From Gemmatimonadota bacterium (lineage in GTDB: Bacteria > Gemmatimonadota > Gemmatimonadetes > Longimicrobiales > Gaopeijiaceae): a DNA stretch of 64,000 bases. Below, one piece after another: positions 54,008 through 63,590 of the stretch. Position 1 is the first letter of the stretch. Each line of letters opens with the position of its first letter. The position numbers and the translations under genes were made by a program. Where the stretch lies: NCBI GenBank assembly GCA_029262115.1, contig JAJCZZ010000099.1:18293-82292 (forward strand), written 5' to 3'. Below the pieces are notes generated by a model, which had not been told where the DNA came from, ran no database searches, and saw only the letters and a list, made by a program, of their open reading frames with translations.

Positions 54008-54352
54008 ATGGACGAGCGAACTGAAGACACCGGTCCACTGACGCCGGTCGTGTTTCACGTGCTGCTCGCGCTGTCGGACGGGCCGCTTCACGGCTATGCG
54101 GTCATGAAGGCGGTCGAGGCCGAATCAGGACAGAGTATGGGCCCGGGGACCGTGTACGGCTCGCTACGCCGCCTTCTTGAGGCCGGCTGGGTTACCGAAG
54201 GCGATGGCGATTTCGACGATGCCCGCCGCTCCCGCTCGTTCGCACTCACGAAGGCGGGACGGCAGGCGCTCCGGCGGGAAGCGACGCGCATCACCCGACT
54301 GGCATCGCTCGAGCGGGTTCGTGGCTTCGTAGTGGAGCCCGACGCGTCATGA
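54008..54352 (+). CDS. PadR family transcriptional repressor
   Basis: A 114-residue winged-helix regulator. It shows F-H-V-L-L-A-L-S-D-G-P-L-H-G-Y-A-V-M-K-A-V, then G-P-G-T-V-Y-G-S-L-R-R-L-L-E-A-G-W-V in the recognition region, and R-x-F-A-L-T-K-A-G-R-Q-A-L in the wing, followed by a short dimerisation helix. Its stop overlaps the permease ATG by 4 bases. PadR-plus-ADOP pairs are frequent in Acidobacteriota and Gemmatimonadota. It probably represses this two-gene unit until an inducer binds. Confidence 0.93.
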   Translation: MDERTEDTGPLTPVVFHVLLALSDGPLHGYAVMKAVEAESGQSMGPGTVYGSLRRLLEAGWVTEGDGDFDDARRSRSFALTKAGRQALRREATRITRLASLERVRGFVVEPDAS

Positions 54353-57009
54353 GGGGGGCCCCTTACCGGGCAGTGCGCGCCGGGTCGATGCGCATCTACG
54401 GAGTCCTGCTCCGTCGCTATCCGCGGGAGTTCCGGGACGATTTCGGTCCCGAGATGCGCGCCGCGTTCGGACGCATGATGGACGAAGGGGCACGACAGCA
54501 GGGAGTGCTGGGCATTATGGGCGCCTGGATCGCCGCCGTGCGAGACGCAGCGCGCCCGCTGCCGGGGCCGGTGGGCTCCGGTTCCAAACGGCCGAGGGAG
54601 GGGACGACGATGGGTGGAGGCGGGCGATGGTTCGGTGGTGTGGGAGAAGACGTGCGCTCGGCGTGGCGGTCGCTCCGGCGCGAGCCGCGCTTCTCGCTAC
54701 TGGTCGTGGGCGTTCTTGCGATGGGCTTCCTCCTCAACACGGCGGTCCTCTCGGTCGTCAACGCCTACCTGATCCGCCCGTTGCCCTATCCTGCGGCCGA
54801 GCGGATCGTCCAGGTGCGGGACGCTCCCGGCGTCGGGTGGACCGAGCTCGATCATGTGTTCGAGCGCGCGGTCTCGTGGGACCTCGACGTGTTCACGATC
54901 ATCGGCGGCCCGGGCGCCGAAATGGTCCGGGGGTCGTGGATCACGCCCGACTTCATGGACGTGTACGCGGTGCGGCCCGCGCTGGGTCGAGCGTTCCGCC
55001 CCGAAGAGGCCGAGGAAGGCGCGGCGCCGGTCGCGGTGATCTCCCATCGCCTCTGGCAAGAGCGATTCCAGGGCGATCCGGGGGTTCTGGGCCGAAGCTT
55101 CGACGCCTTCACCTCGGACCGGCCCGACCACGCCGAGTCTTTTCATGTCGTCGGTGTGCTTCGGGAGGACTTCTGGTACGTCAATCGATTTACGGACGTC
55201 TTCGCGCCGATCCGGGAGGACCGGCAGGTGTACGTCGGCCGGCTGAGGCCGGACGTCACGCTCGACCAGGCCACGGCCGCGATCACAGAGCTGGCCGCGT
55301 CACGCATGGACGGGGTGCCCGAGGGGTATGTCGCCTCGCTCGTCCGGCTCCAGGATTCGTACGTGGCGGGAGTACGCCCCACCCTGACGATCCTTCAGGT
55401 CGCGGTGGCGCTCGTGATGCTGATCGCGTGCGCAAACGCCGTGGTGCTCCTGTTCGTGCGCTACGCGCGCCGGGAACGGGAGTTCAGCGTGCGGCGTGCC
55501 CTGGGCGCGAGGGGCGTCCGCCTGGCACGGCAACTCCTGGCAGAGGGCGTGATCCTCGCGGTTGCGGCCGCCGCCCTCGGGGTCTGGGGTGCGGCGGCCC
55601 TCCTGGCCGGGATCGGCGGCGCGATCCAGACGCGGCTCGGAACGTCGGCACCGGGTGGGGCGGAGGCCTTCGGGCTGGACGGGACCGTCGTGGCGCTCAC
55701 GCTCGGCACGGCTCTGGCGATCGGGCTGATGTTCGGACTCGTTCCCTACGTGATGGCTCGGCGGGGAGCGGTCGTATCGGCGTTCGGCACGCGCGGCGGC
55801 GGCGATACGCGTGCCCGGGCCCGGACGCGCAATGTGATGGTGGCCGCGGAGGTGGCGCTGTCGATGGCGCTCCTTGGTGGGGCCGGCCTGATGGTGCGGT
55901 CGGCCGTCAACCTCCAGCGCATGGATCTGGGCTTCGACAGCAAGCGGATCACGGTGGGCGAGGTCGGCCTCCGCATGAGCAGCTATCCGGAGCCCGTCGA
56001 ACGGGTTCGGATGTTCGACGCCATTCTCGCCGGGGTGCGTGACGTCCCCGGCGTGGAGTCTGCGTCCATGGTGGGACGGGCGCCGTTCGGGAGCTTCGTG
56101 AACACGACACCCCTGGAGGCCGCCGACGCGGGCGGAACGCCGATCGCGCGGGGCGAGGTGACCCTGAACACGGTCGACGAAGGGTATTTCGACGCGATCG
56201 GGATTCCGGTGGTGAGCGGGCGGACGTTCGGTCCCGACGACGCGGCTGGGGCGCCCGATGTCGCTGTCGTGAGCGAGACGGCCGCGCGCCGACTCTGGCC
56301 AGGAGGCGATGCGGTCGGCGGACGGCTCCGCAGCGTACCGCAGGAGGTCGGCTCCATGCACGAGCCCGGGGAGTGGGTGACGGTCATCGGTGTCGTCGGA
56401 GATGCCGACTACGACAGCCGGGTCGAGGACGACGGCCAGGTGTACACGCCGCTCCGCCAGTCGGAGACGGCATGGATGGACGTCATCGTGAAGAGCCGGC
56501 CGGGCGCGGGTCCCGTCGTCCGTGCGGTCGCGGGCGTGGTGGCGTCCCTGGATCCGGAGATCCCGTTCGCGGACGCGGTCACGCTGGACGAGTTGGTGGC
56601 CAACGCGACGGCGCCCACTCGCTTCACCGCAGGGGCGCTCGTGGTGTTCGCCGGCTTCGCGGCGTTGCTGGCGGTCATGGGGTTGTACGGCGTCGTGGCG
56701 TACGCGGCACGGCAGCGCCGTCGGGACGTGGCGGTCCGCATGGCGCTGGGCGCGGATTCCGGCCAGGTGACAGGCCTGTTCGTCCGGCAGGGACTGGTCG
56801 TCGTCATGGCGGGGGTGGCCGCCGGCCTACTCGGCGGCTTCGCCCTTGGGCGCGGCCTGGTCGACCAACTGCACGGGGTCGCGCCCTCGGACCCCCTCAC
56901 GCACGGGGTGGTGGCGGTCGGGCTCCTGGCGGCCGCCGCTCTGGCCGTCTGGGTTCCGGCGCGCACGGCCGCCCGAGTGGATCCGATGGGCGTGCTCCGG
57001 GAGGAGTAG
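54349..57009 (+). CDS. ADOP family ABC permease with N-terminal prefix domain
   Basis: An 886-residue membrane protein. A cytosolic prefix (about 1-90) contains L-L-R-R-Y-P-R-E-F-R-D-D-F-G, a hallmark of one ADOP subgroup. Then D-V-R-S-A-W-R-S-L-R-R-E-P-R-F-S and helix 1 (about 115-138) follow. A periplasmic domain and FtsX domain one (R-E-R-E-F-S-V-R-R-A-L-G-A) come next, then a second periplasmic domain and FtsX domain two (R-R-R-D-V-A-V-R-M-A-L-G-A), ending D-P-M-G-V-L-R-E-E. No ATPase is adjacent. The ATG overlapping padR is used; ATG 54388 is an alternative. The likely role is export of an unknown compound, under PadR control. Confidence 0.9.
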   Translation: MRGAPYRAVRAGSMRIYGVLLRRYPREFRDDFGPEMRAAFGRMMDEGARQQGVLGIMGAWIAAVRDAARPLPGPVGSGSKRPREGTTMGGGGRWFGGVGEDVRSAWRSLRREPRFSLLVVGVLAMGFLLNTAVLSVVNAYLIRPLPYPAAERIVQVRDAPGVGWTELDHVFERAVSWDLDVFTIIGGPGAEMVRGSWITPDFMDVYAVRPALGRAFRPEEAEEGAAPVAVISHRLWQERFQGDPGVLGRSFDAFTSDRPDHAESFHVVGVLREDFWYVNRFTDVFAPIREDRQVYVGRLRPDVTLDQATAAITELAASRMDGVPEGYVASLVRLQDSYVAGVRPTLTILQVAVALVMLIACANAVVLLFVRYARREREFSVRRALGARGVRLARQLLAEGVILAVAAAALGVWGAAALLAGIGGAIQTRLGTSAPGGAEAFGLDGTVVALTLGTALAIGLMFGLVPYVMARRGAVVSAFGTRGGGDTRARARTRNVMVAAEVALSMALLGGAGLMVRSAVNLQRMDLGFDSKRITVGEVGLRMSSYPEPVERVRMFDAILAGVRDVPGVESASMVGRAPFGSFVNTTPLEAADAGGTPIARGEVTLNTVDEGYFDAIGIPVVSGRTFGPDDAAGAPDVAVVSETAARRLWPGGDAVGGRLRSVPQEVGSMHEPGEWVTVIGVVGDADYDSRVEDDGQVYTPLRQSETAWMDVIVKSRPGAGPVVRAVAGVVASLDPEIPFADAVTLDELVANATAPTRFTAGALVVFAGFAALLAVMGLYGVVAYAARQRRRDVAVRMALGADSGQVTGLFVRQGLVVVMAGVAAGLLGGFALGRGLVDQLHGVAPSDPLTHGVVAVGLLAAAALAVWVPARTAARVDPMGVLREE

Positions 57010-57026
57010 GCGCCGCCGGGGATGTC

Positions 57027-57107
57027 GGGGCCGTCTGGGCGGCGGTGGTGACCGACCCGGAGGGGAGGGCGGGGCGACCGAAGCGGGTGGGCACCCCAGA
57101 CGGCCCC
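57027..57107 (+). repeat. 13-bp inverted repeat between convergent genes
   Basis: GGGGCCGTCTGGG (57027-57039) and CCCAGACGGCCCC (57095-57107) are perfect reverse complements 55 bases apart. They fill the gap between the permease stop and the convergent VOC gene stop. They may act as a two-way transcription stop; the long G-rich loop is unusual for a simple terminator. Confidence 0.6.
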
Positions 57108-57123
57108 CACCCCCATTGCGGTT

Positions 57124-57624
57124 TCAGCCCTCGGCGGCGCCCTCGACCGGTGCGGCGAATCCAATCAGCGTCCCGCACGGAGCGCGCACGAAGATCTCGT
57201 CCATGCCGTAGAAGGTCTGCCGCCGCCCGACCACGACCTCCACCCCGTCCAACGCCGGGAGCAGGTCGTCGATGGCGTCGATCTCAATGAAGAGCGTGGT
57301 GGTAGCGCCGTCCAGCTCTGAAGCCAGGGAAGCGGGGCCGCCGGCGGCGCCCAGGTCCGCGGCCACGCTGGCGCGGGACTGGTACATGATCTGAACGCCG
57401 TTGCTCTCCAACATGGCGAAGCCCATTGAGTCCTCGTGGGGCACGCTCGCCGTGACTTCGAAGCCGAGGCGGTCGGTCCAGAAGGGCAGACAGGGCTCGA
57501 CGGACTCGACCACCATGATCGGCGTGACTTTGTTGACGTTCATCGGTTCACTTGTGGGTTGGGCCACCAGGGCCGTGAAGGCCGCCGCCGACAGGGTGGC
57601 GGCGCGGAGTGGGAACGGGTGCAT
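57124..57624 (-). CDS. VOC (glyoxalase/bleomycin-resistance-like) family protein
   Basis: A 166-residue protein. From residue 28 it is a VOC domain: V-T-P-I-M-V-V-E-S-V-E-P-C-L-P-F-W-T-D-R-L-G-F, a central G-V-Q-I-M-Y-Q-S-R and the closing D-E-I-F-V-R-A-P-C-G-T-L-I-G-F-A. Two such beta-alpha-beta halves form a metal-binding cup. The first 27 residues (A-A-T-L-S-A-A-A-F-T-A-L-V-A-Q) look like a signal peptide. If the ATG at 57543 is the true start, the protein is cytosolic and 139 residues long. The substrate is unknown. It is followed, convergently, by the ADOP gene. Confidence 0.75.
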   Translation of the reverse strand: MHPFPLRAATLSAAAFTALVAQPTSEPMNVNKVTPIMVVESVEPCLPFWTDRLGFEVTASVPHEDSMGFAMLESNGVQIMYQSRASVAADLGAAGGPASLASELDGATTTLFIEIDAIDDLLPALDGVEVVVGRRQTFYGMDEIFVRAPCGTLIGFAAPVEGAAEG

Positions 57625-57849
57625 GGAGACATCCGGTGTGGGTCGTCACGGGGCGAGAGTCGCTCGCACGAGTCTCCCCCGGGGGGGGGTCGCGCAGGCT
57701 CCCGAGGAGCGTCGGCCGCAGTATGATCGAATCCGCCCCGCCCGTCTTGTACGGATGCGACATGGGCGTGGTGGCCTCCGGCACGGGCCGCGGCCTTCCG
57801 CCGGCAGCGGCCTCCTTGCGAGCCGACAGTCCTTCTCGTACGACGTTCG

Positions 57850-58692
57850 TCATCCCGAGTGGCGCCTCCGCGCCCGGTACGCCCCGGGCGTCTCTCCCGC
57901 GAGCCGTCGGAACTCCCGTGTGAAGTGCGCCTGATCGTGGTAGCCCGCGTCCAGGGCGATCCAGGACAGCGGCTTGTCTCGGTCCCGCTGGAGCCCGATC
58001 AGGGCCGCCTGGAAGCGGGCCACACGAAGGGCGGTGCGGGGTGGAACACCGACGGTGGCGAGGAATCGGCGTTCCAGTTGGCGTCGGCCGAGTCCGACCG
58101 CCGTGGCCAGCTCCGTGACGGACAGCCGCCCGCGGCGATCGGCCACGAGGGACGCCGCCGTCAGAGCGCGGGGGTCATGACGCGGTCGCGCGTCCAGCCA
58201 GGCTCGCCCCACCAATGCGTCCAACTCGTCCATTTCATGGCCGGTCTCCGCGGCTTCACACAGGCGTTCGGTCACCGTCCTCGGAAGCGGAGTGTCCGCA
58301 TCGCGGACCGGCACGACCCGGTCGGTGAAACGGTGGGCGGGCTCCCCGACGAGCGCCCCGGCCGCACCTGGCCGGAACCGAACGCCCAGGAGCTTGTCCG
58401 AGGGGGAGCGCTCGACCACCAGGGGCTCCGTCATCGCTCCGACGATGTGGCCGGTGCCCTCCGAGAGGTCGAAGAGAAGGTCCATGCATCCGTCCGGCAC
58501 CACGAAGTCGGGGCCGACGCCCTCGGACGGTACCACGTCGGCCCCACCGCCGTACGTCCAGTAGCAGGCGACGACACCGGCCAGATGCGGCGCGGGCGCG
58601 TACTCGCGGTAGGGTGGGGGGCGGCGGTCGTCCTGATCGGGACGGGGCCGTCCATTGGGGGTCGATGGGTGATGGTCGAAGCGCGCGGGCAT
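57850..58692 (-). CDS. AraC family transcriptional regulator
   Basis: A 280-residue regulator. The N-terminal about 150 residues match the DUF6597-type effector region seen in many AraC proteins (Y-A-P-A-P-H-L-A-G-V-V-A-C-Y-W-T-Y, P-D-G-C-M-D-L-L-F-D-L). The C-terminal double helix-turn-helix includes V-T-E-L-A-T-A-V-G-L-G-R-R-Q-L-E-R-R-F and I-A-L-D-A-G-Y-H-D-Q-A-H-F-T-R-E-F-R-R-L. The ATG at 58692 is chosen; the longer frame to 58863 adds unstructured sequence. Its target is unknown. The 225-base gap before the VOC gene contains no further gene. Confidence 0.88.
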   Translation of the reverse strand: MPARFDHHPSTPNGRPRPDQDDRRPPPYREYAPAPHLAGVVACYWTYGGGADVVPSEGVGPDFVVPDGCMDLLFDLSEGTGHIVGAMTEPLVVERSPSDKLLGVRFRPGAAGALVGEPAHRFTDRVVPVRDADTPLPRTVTERLCEAAETGHEMDELDALVGRAWLDARPRHDPRALTAASLVADRRGRLSVTELATAVGLGRRQLERRFLATVGVPPRTALRVARFQAALIGLQRDRDKPLSWIALDAGYHDQAHFTREFRRLAGETPGAYRARRRHSG

Positions 58693-58903
58693 GCCGAAAG
58701 GTAAGGCCGCCCTGGGGGCGCATGTGGGTCGGGGAGTTTGGAGGGCAGAGCTCATCGCGGTGCCGTCACAGGCGGAGTCGCGGGGGAGAAGCGACAGAGT
58801 CTCATCCCTCGTGACTATTGCGGTTGGTGGAGGAGCCTTGCACCGTGTCGCCTCAGCCGTCACCCGGTCGGGTGTAGCGGCCGACTCCGACGGATGGTGA
58901 CCG

Positions 58904-59884
58904 GTGCTCGACAGCGACTACGAACGCGGCGGCACACAGAAGTCGACCTACTCGCAGGACGAGGTCGTCCGTGTGCCGTGCCCCTACTGCGGGACCGAGT
59001 CGCCCACGGTGCTGTTCCGCGAGTACGGAAGCATCGAGATCGTCCGGTGCACGTGTGGGCAGATCTATACATCCCCGAGGTTCAAGAGCCCCGAAGCGAT
59101 CTACTGGGGCGATCGGAGTGCCTACGAGCGCGAAGCCCGCCTCATCTTCGAGGGCCGCGCCGCCCACCATCGCGACCCGAACTACCTCGAAGAGCTCCGC
59201 CTGATCGAGCGGTTCCGCTCACCCGGCACATTTCTGGACGTCGGGTGCAACATGGGCATGTTGCTTCGGCTGGCTCGGGAGCGCGGGTGGGCGTGTGTCG
59301 GTGTGGAGCCATCACCTTCACTGGCCGGGATCGCTCGCGACCGGTTCGACCTCGAGGTGCTGAACTGCTTTCTGGAGGACGTGCCCGCCACGCACGAGGG
59401 TGCCTATGACGTCGTAGCGCTCAGCGACGTGTTCGAGCACGTATCAGACCCGCTGGGCATGCTCGCCCAGGTCCAGCGGCTGCTCAAACCGGACGGGGTC
59501 CTCTTCGTGAAGGTGCCCAATGCCCGCTTCAACGTGTTCAAGCAGGCGGCCGCCCGGGTGTTCGGCCGGACCCCCCAGCACGGCGTGTGGGACTCGTACG
59601 AGCACGTGGCCCACTATACCGATCCGACGCTGCGGCGGATGCTGGAAAAGGGCGGGTTCGGGGTGACGAAGCTGTCGGCGGCCCGCCCCGTTCAGATCCC
59701 CGTCTGGCACCACTACGTCGGGCAGTACTTCCTGTACCCGTCGCCCGTCCGGCTCGATTGGAAGCGGCACATGAGCCGGAGTGTTTTCCACGCGCTTGGA
59801 AAGGTCGAGCGGGTTCTTCGGCTCGGCACTGTCGGGTATCTGTCGTCGTCTCTGGCGGTCGTCGCGGAGCGTTCGACGGGTTGA
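58904..59884 (+). CDS. Class I SAM-dependent methyltransferase with N-terminal zinc ribbon
   Basis: A 326-residue protein from a GTG start. An N-terminal zinc ribbon (C-P-Y-C-G ... C-T-C-G) is followed by a Rossmann methyltransferase core: motif I L-D-V-G-C-N-M-G-M-L-L, acidic end of strand 2 V-G-V-E-P-S, and motif IV Y-D-V-V-A-L-S-D-V-F-E-H-V-S-D-P. L-L-K-P-D-G-V-L-F-V-K-V-P-N-A follows. This architecture is common in enzymes modifying sugars or cell-surface polymers, but no glycan genes are adjacent. It is divergent from araC (211-base gap without clear promoters) and converges on dnaE2. Confidence 0.87.
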   Translation: MLDSDYERGGTQKSTYSQDEVVRVPCPYCGTESPTVLFREYGSIEIVRCTCGQIYTSPRFKSPEAIYWGDRSAYEREARLIFEGRAAHHRDPNYLEELRLIERFRSPGTFLDVGCNMGMLLRLARERGWACVGVEPSPSLAGIARDRFDLEVLNCFLEDVPATHEGAYDVVALSDVFEHVSDPLGMLAQVQRLLKPDGVLFVKVPNARFNVFKQAAARVFGRTPQHGVWDSYEHVAHYTDPTLRRMLEKGGFGVTKLSAARPVQIPVWHHYVGQYFLYPSPVRLDWKRHMSRSVFHALGKVERVLRLGTVGYLSSSLAVVAERSTG

Positions 59885-59907
59885 GGGTGCCCCGGTGGTG
59901 GTCGTGC

Positions 59908-62900
59908 TCATCCGAAGTTCTTCGCGCCCGGCGCGTTCTGCCGGAGCGCCGTGAGATAGCGAAAGGGGCTCGGGCCCGGCTTGTCCAGGTCCACCCAGTA
60001 CTCCTGGGTGCCGGGGAGGGCTTTCTGAAGCTCACCGGGATGGTGGGCCGGGCGTTCCCGGACGGCAGCGGTGCGGCCTCGGTCCTGCTCGTCGTACTCT
60101 GTTCCCTCGACAGGGCGGGGCGCGCCGTCCCGGTCCTCCCAACTCTGCTCGATCCGGCGCGCCGTTTCTGCCTGGGGACGGGGTGGGGGACCCGCGGCCG
60201 TGGTGCTCACTCGTAACGCCACCACTTCAAAGGAGATGACGTTCAGGCTGGCCCCATCCTTTTGCAGCCGTCCCCGCACGGTGATAAACGGCTCCATGCG
60301 CACGGCCGACCGATCGCGCTGGTAGATATCGGGCTTCACAATCACGTTGATAGGACCGTGCTCATCTTCCATCAGGATAAAGACATAGCCCTTTGCAGTT
60401 CCAGGGCGTTGTCGGGTACTCACCAGGCCGGCGACCTGGACCGTGGCTCCTTGCGGTAGATCGGGCAGGCGTTCCGAGCCGACCGTGCTGGAGGGGAGTT
60501 GGTCCTTCAGCAAGGCCAGAGGATGCAGCTCTGCGGAGAAGCGGAGCAGGCGGTATTCGGCCACCATCCGGTCCGCGGCCTCGAGCTCCGGAAAGGCGAG
60601 TCCGGCGTACGGGTCGGCGAGCCCCAGTTCGATCTGAGCGTGGTCGTCCCGGCCTCCCGTGCGTTGGTCGTCCGTCTCGGGGCCGAGCCACAGGCCGGCC
60701 TGCCACAAAAGCTCCCGCCGGGTCAGCCCGAAGTCGCCGAAGCCGCCCACCCAGATCAGGTTCTCCACGGCGGGACGCCTCAGGGCGGCCGGGGTCCTCC
60801 GCAGGAAATCGCCCAGAGATTGGAAGGGGCCCCGTCGCGTCCGTTCCTCAACCACGCGTTCGGCGATCTCAGATCCCCATCCTCGAAGGAAGCCCAGCCC
60901 GATGCGTAGGGCGCCTTCTTCGGGGACGGCCTCCACGCCGCTCCGGTTCACGTCGGGCAGAAGCGTGCGGATTCCGTTCCTACGGGCGTCCCGGCCCAGG
61001 ACGTCGAGCGAGTAAAAGCCCATGGGCTGGTTGTTGAACAGCGCCACGTAGTACTCGAGTGGGTGATAGTGGCGCAGCCACGCCGACTGGTAGGCCAACA
61101 GCCCGAACGCGGCCGCGTGGGACTCCGGAAAGCCGAACTCGCTGAAGGCCGTCACCTGCTGGAACACCTCGCGGGCCGTGGTCTCGTCGACGCCGCGGGC
61201 TACGGCGCCGCTGCGGAACTCCTCCCAGTGGGCGGTGATCGCGTCCTTCGACCGTTTCCGGCTCATGGCGCGGCGCAGGCTCTCGGCCTGGCCGTCGGAG
61301 AAGCCCGCCAGCGCCTGGCACACCGTCAGCACCTGGTCCTGGTAGATGATTACGCCCAGGGTCGCGCCGAGCGGTTCGGCCAGCAGGGGATGGGCGTACG
61401 GGATCTCGTAGTCGGGGTTGTCGCGCAGCATCTCCCGGCGGCGCACGAACGGATTGACCGCCCCGCCCACGATGGGTCCCGGGCGCACGATGGCCACCTG
61501 AATGGCCAGTTCATGGAGATTTCGCGGCTGGGTGCGCCGGACCATCTGGATCTGCGCGCGGCTCTCCACCTGGAAGAGCCCCACCGTGTCGCCCGAGCAG
61601 ATGCGGTCGTAGACGACATCGTCCTCGAAGTCGATGCGGGATAGATCGGGCGCGCTGCCGTGCCGCTCGGCAATCAGATCCACGGCGTCTTCCACCAGAG
61701 ACAGCATCCCCAGAGCCAGGAAGTCGATCTTGATGAAGCCCGCGTCGTCGCACGAGTCCTTGTCCCACTGGCACAGGACGCGGCCTTCCCAGGCGGCGGG
61801 CTCCAGGGGCACCAACTCCACCAGGGGGCGGCTGGAGATGATCATGCCGCCCACATGCTGGGAGATGTGGCGGGGCAGCCCACTGATGTCTTCGGCCAAC
61901 TCGCCCAGGAGCTTCCAGAGGGGGCCGTCCGCTCGTTCGCGAAACTCCGGCAGTGAGGCGATTTCCTCGGCCACCCCGGCTGCGGAGCGATGTCCGGACA
62001 GCTTGGCCAACTTTTCCAGCTCGCCCAGGGGAAGATCCAGCACCTTGCCGATCTCCCGGATGGCGGACCGGAGGCGATACGTCGGGAAGGTGCACACCAA
62101 CCCCGTGTGCTCGTACCCGTACTTCCTGTAGACACGCAGGATCAACTCCTCTCGAATGTCACGCGGGAAGTCCAGGTCGATGTCCGGCACGTTCTGGAGC
62201 GCTTCATTGAGGAATCGCCCGAAAAAGAGGTTGGTTTTGACGGGATCGATGTGGGACAGACCGATCAGGTAGCAGATGATGGACGACACCGACGAGCCCC
62301 GGCCCCGTCCCGGCGGAAGGCCCGCGTGCGCCCGCGGGGATCCGGCGCGGAGGTCCATGGCCACCTCGCGCGCCAGATCCATGATGTCACGGTACACCAT
62401 GAAGAAGCCTGCCAGACCGTGCAGATCCACGAGCTTCAGTTCGGTGGACAGTCGCTCGTGGGCAGCGTCGCACAAGGCCGAGCCGGGCGGGTACAGATCG
62501 CCCATCTTCGACAGGCAGAACGCGGTCAGGTTGGCGAGGGCGCTTCCGCGCTCCGAGCCCTCGAAGTCGGGGAATTCGTACCCCATGTCGCGGGTGAGAT
62601 CGAAGGCCGCGCACCGCTCGGCAATGAGCAGAGTATTGGTGATGGCTTCGGGTCGGCTCCGGAAGCGGTGCTGCATCTCCCACGCTTCGGGCAGATGAAA
62701 CAGATGGTTGGCTCGGCGGGCCGCGTGGGCTCCGTCCAGCGTGGTGCGGTTGCGGATGGACACCAGCACGTCTTGGAGGCGGGAGCGCTCCATGGTGTGG
62801 TAGTGGACGTTGCCGGTGGCCACCACGCCCAGCCCCATGCGCCCCGCCAGGCGGCCGAGCGCTCGGTTGCGGGCGGCGTCTCCCTGGACGGCGTTGTCCT

Positions 62901-63429
62901 GTAGCTCCACGAAGAGGTGGGCCGGACCGAAGGCGTCGAGGAGCGTGCGGGTGAACGCTTCGCCGTCGGCCACCGAAGAGGCCAGGGCCGCCGCCACCGG
63001 GCCCTTCCGGCACCCGGTCAGCAGGATCAGCCCTTCGGACTGGGCCAGGAGAGAGGACAGCGGCAGATGCGGGTCGCCTCGCTCCGACTCTCTGTGGGCT
63101 TCGGTGAGCAGCCGGCACAAGTTGGCGTACCCGCGCGGTGTCTCGACCAGCACGGTCACATGGTGTCCTTCCGGCGCATCTCCCTCGGAATTCCCGGCGC
63201 CTGGAAAGCAGTCCCGCATGGTGATCTCCGCCCCGGTGATGGGTTGAATGCCCACGGCGTGCGCCGCGTGCGCGAACTCCATGGAGCCGTACAGCCCGTT
63301 GTGATCGGTCAGTGCCAGGGCAGGGTAGCCGAGTTCCGCGGCACGGTGGGCGAGTTCCTCCGGGTGGGAGGCGCCGTCCAGGAAGGAGAAGCCGGAGTGG
63401 GCGTGGAGTTCGACGTAGGGAAGGGACAT
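59908..63429 (-). CDS. dnaE2: Error-prone DNA polymerase III alpha subunit, DnaE2/ImuC type
   Basis: A 1173-residue C-family polymerase. An N-terminal PHP domain (Y-V-E-L-H-A-H-S-G-F-S-F-L-D-G-A) is followed by the palm with G-R-G-R-G-S-S-V-S-S-I-I-C-Y-L-I-G-L and the catalytic P-D-I-D-L-D-F-P. A helix-hairpin-helix region and OB domain (V-Q-V-A-G-L-V) follow. There is no C-terminal tau-binding region of DnaE1. DnaE2 proteins carry out damage-induced mutagenic synthesis, usually with ImuA/ImuB. Those would lie upstream of this gene on the minus strand, beyond the window. The ATG at 63429 gives the standard start and has GGAG upstream. Confidence 0.93.
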   Translation of the reverse strand: MSLPYVELHAHSGFSFLDGASHPEELAHRAAELGYPALALTDHNGLYGSMEFAHAAHAVGIQPITGAEITMRDCFPGAGNSEGDAPEGHHVTVLVETPRGYANLCRLLTEAHRESERGDPHLPLSSLLAQSEGLILLTGCRKGPVAAALASSVADGEAFTRTLLDAFGPAHLFVELQDNAVQGDAARNRALGRLAGRMGLGVVATGNVHYHTMERSRLQDVLVSIRNRTTLDGAHAARRANHLFHLPEAWEMQHRFRSRPEAITNTLLIAERCAAFDLTRDMGYEFPDFEGSERGSALANLTAFCLSKMGDLYPPGSALCDAAHERLSTELKLVDLHGLAGFFMVYRDIMDLAREVAMDLRAGSPRAHAGLPPGRGRGSSVSSIICYLIGLSHIDPVKTNLFFGRFLNEALQNVPDIDLDFPRDIREELILRVYRKYGYEHTGLVCTFPTYRLRSAIREIGKVLDLPLGELEKLAKLSGHRSAAGVAEEIASLPEFRERADGPLWKLLGELAEDISGLPRHISQHVGGMIISSRPLVELVPLEPAAWEGRVLCQWDKDSCDDAGFIKIDFLALGMLSLVEDAVDLIAERHGSAPDLSRIDFEDDVVYDRICSGDTVGLFQVESRAQIQMVRRTQPRNLHELAIQVAIVRPGPIVGGAVNPFVRRREMLRDNPDYEIPYAHPLLAEPLGATLGVIIYQDQVLTVCQALAGFSDGQAESLRRAMSRKRSKDAITAHWEEFRSGAVARGVDETTAREVFQQVTAFSEFGFPESHAAAFGLLAYQSAWLRHYHPLEYYVALFNNQPMGFYSLDVLGRDARRNGIRTLLPDVNRSGVEAVPEEGALRIGLGFLRGWGSEIAERVVEERTRRGPFQSLGDFLRRTPAALRRPAVENLIWVGGFGDFGLTRRELLWQAGLWLGPETDDQRTGGRDDHAQIELGLADPYAGLAFPELEAADRMVAEYRLLRFSAELHPLALLKDQLPSSTVGSERLPDLPQGATVQVAGLVSTRQRPGTAKGYVFILMEDEHGPINVIVKPDIYQRDRSAVRMEPFITVRGRLQKDGASLNVISFEVVALRVSTTAAGPPPRPQAETARRIEQSWEDRDGAPRPVEGTEYDEQDRGRTAAVRERPAHHPGELQKALPGTQEYWVDLDKPGPSPFRYLTALRQNAPGAKNFG

Positions 63430-63492
63430 GGGCGGCTCCTGGGGGGTGCCGGGTGGGTGCTGTGTACCGAAGATAAGCCGAAAGTACGCGTC

Positions 63493-63558
63493 GAGGGAGG
63501 GTCGACCGGTCGGCTCGTGGAGCCGCGGAGGGAGGGTCGACCGTTCGGCTCGTGGAGC
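63493..63558 (+). repeat. 31-base direct repeat upstream of dnaE2
   Basis: Bases 63493-63523 recur at 63528-63558 with one difference (GGGTCGACCGG versus GGGTCGACCGT). Each unit contains GTCGACCG and GGCTCGTGGAGC. It lies 64-130 bases upstream of the dnaE2 start, where a damage-response operator would be expected, but no LexA-type dyad was recognised. Confidence 0.7.
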
Positions 63559-63590
63559 GAAACATTTCCCGCTCGCTCGGGCCGCTTCGC

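Noticed and set aside
57124..57624. Calling the VOC protein a bleomycin resistance determinant
   Set aside because: VOC folds serve many functions. No resistance context or specific motif is present.
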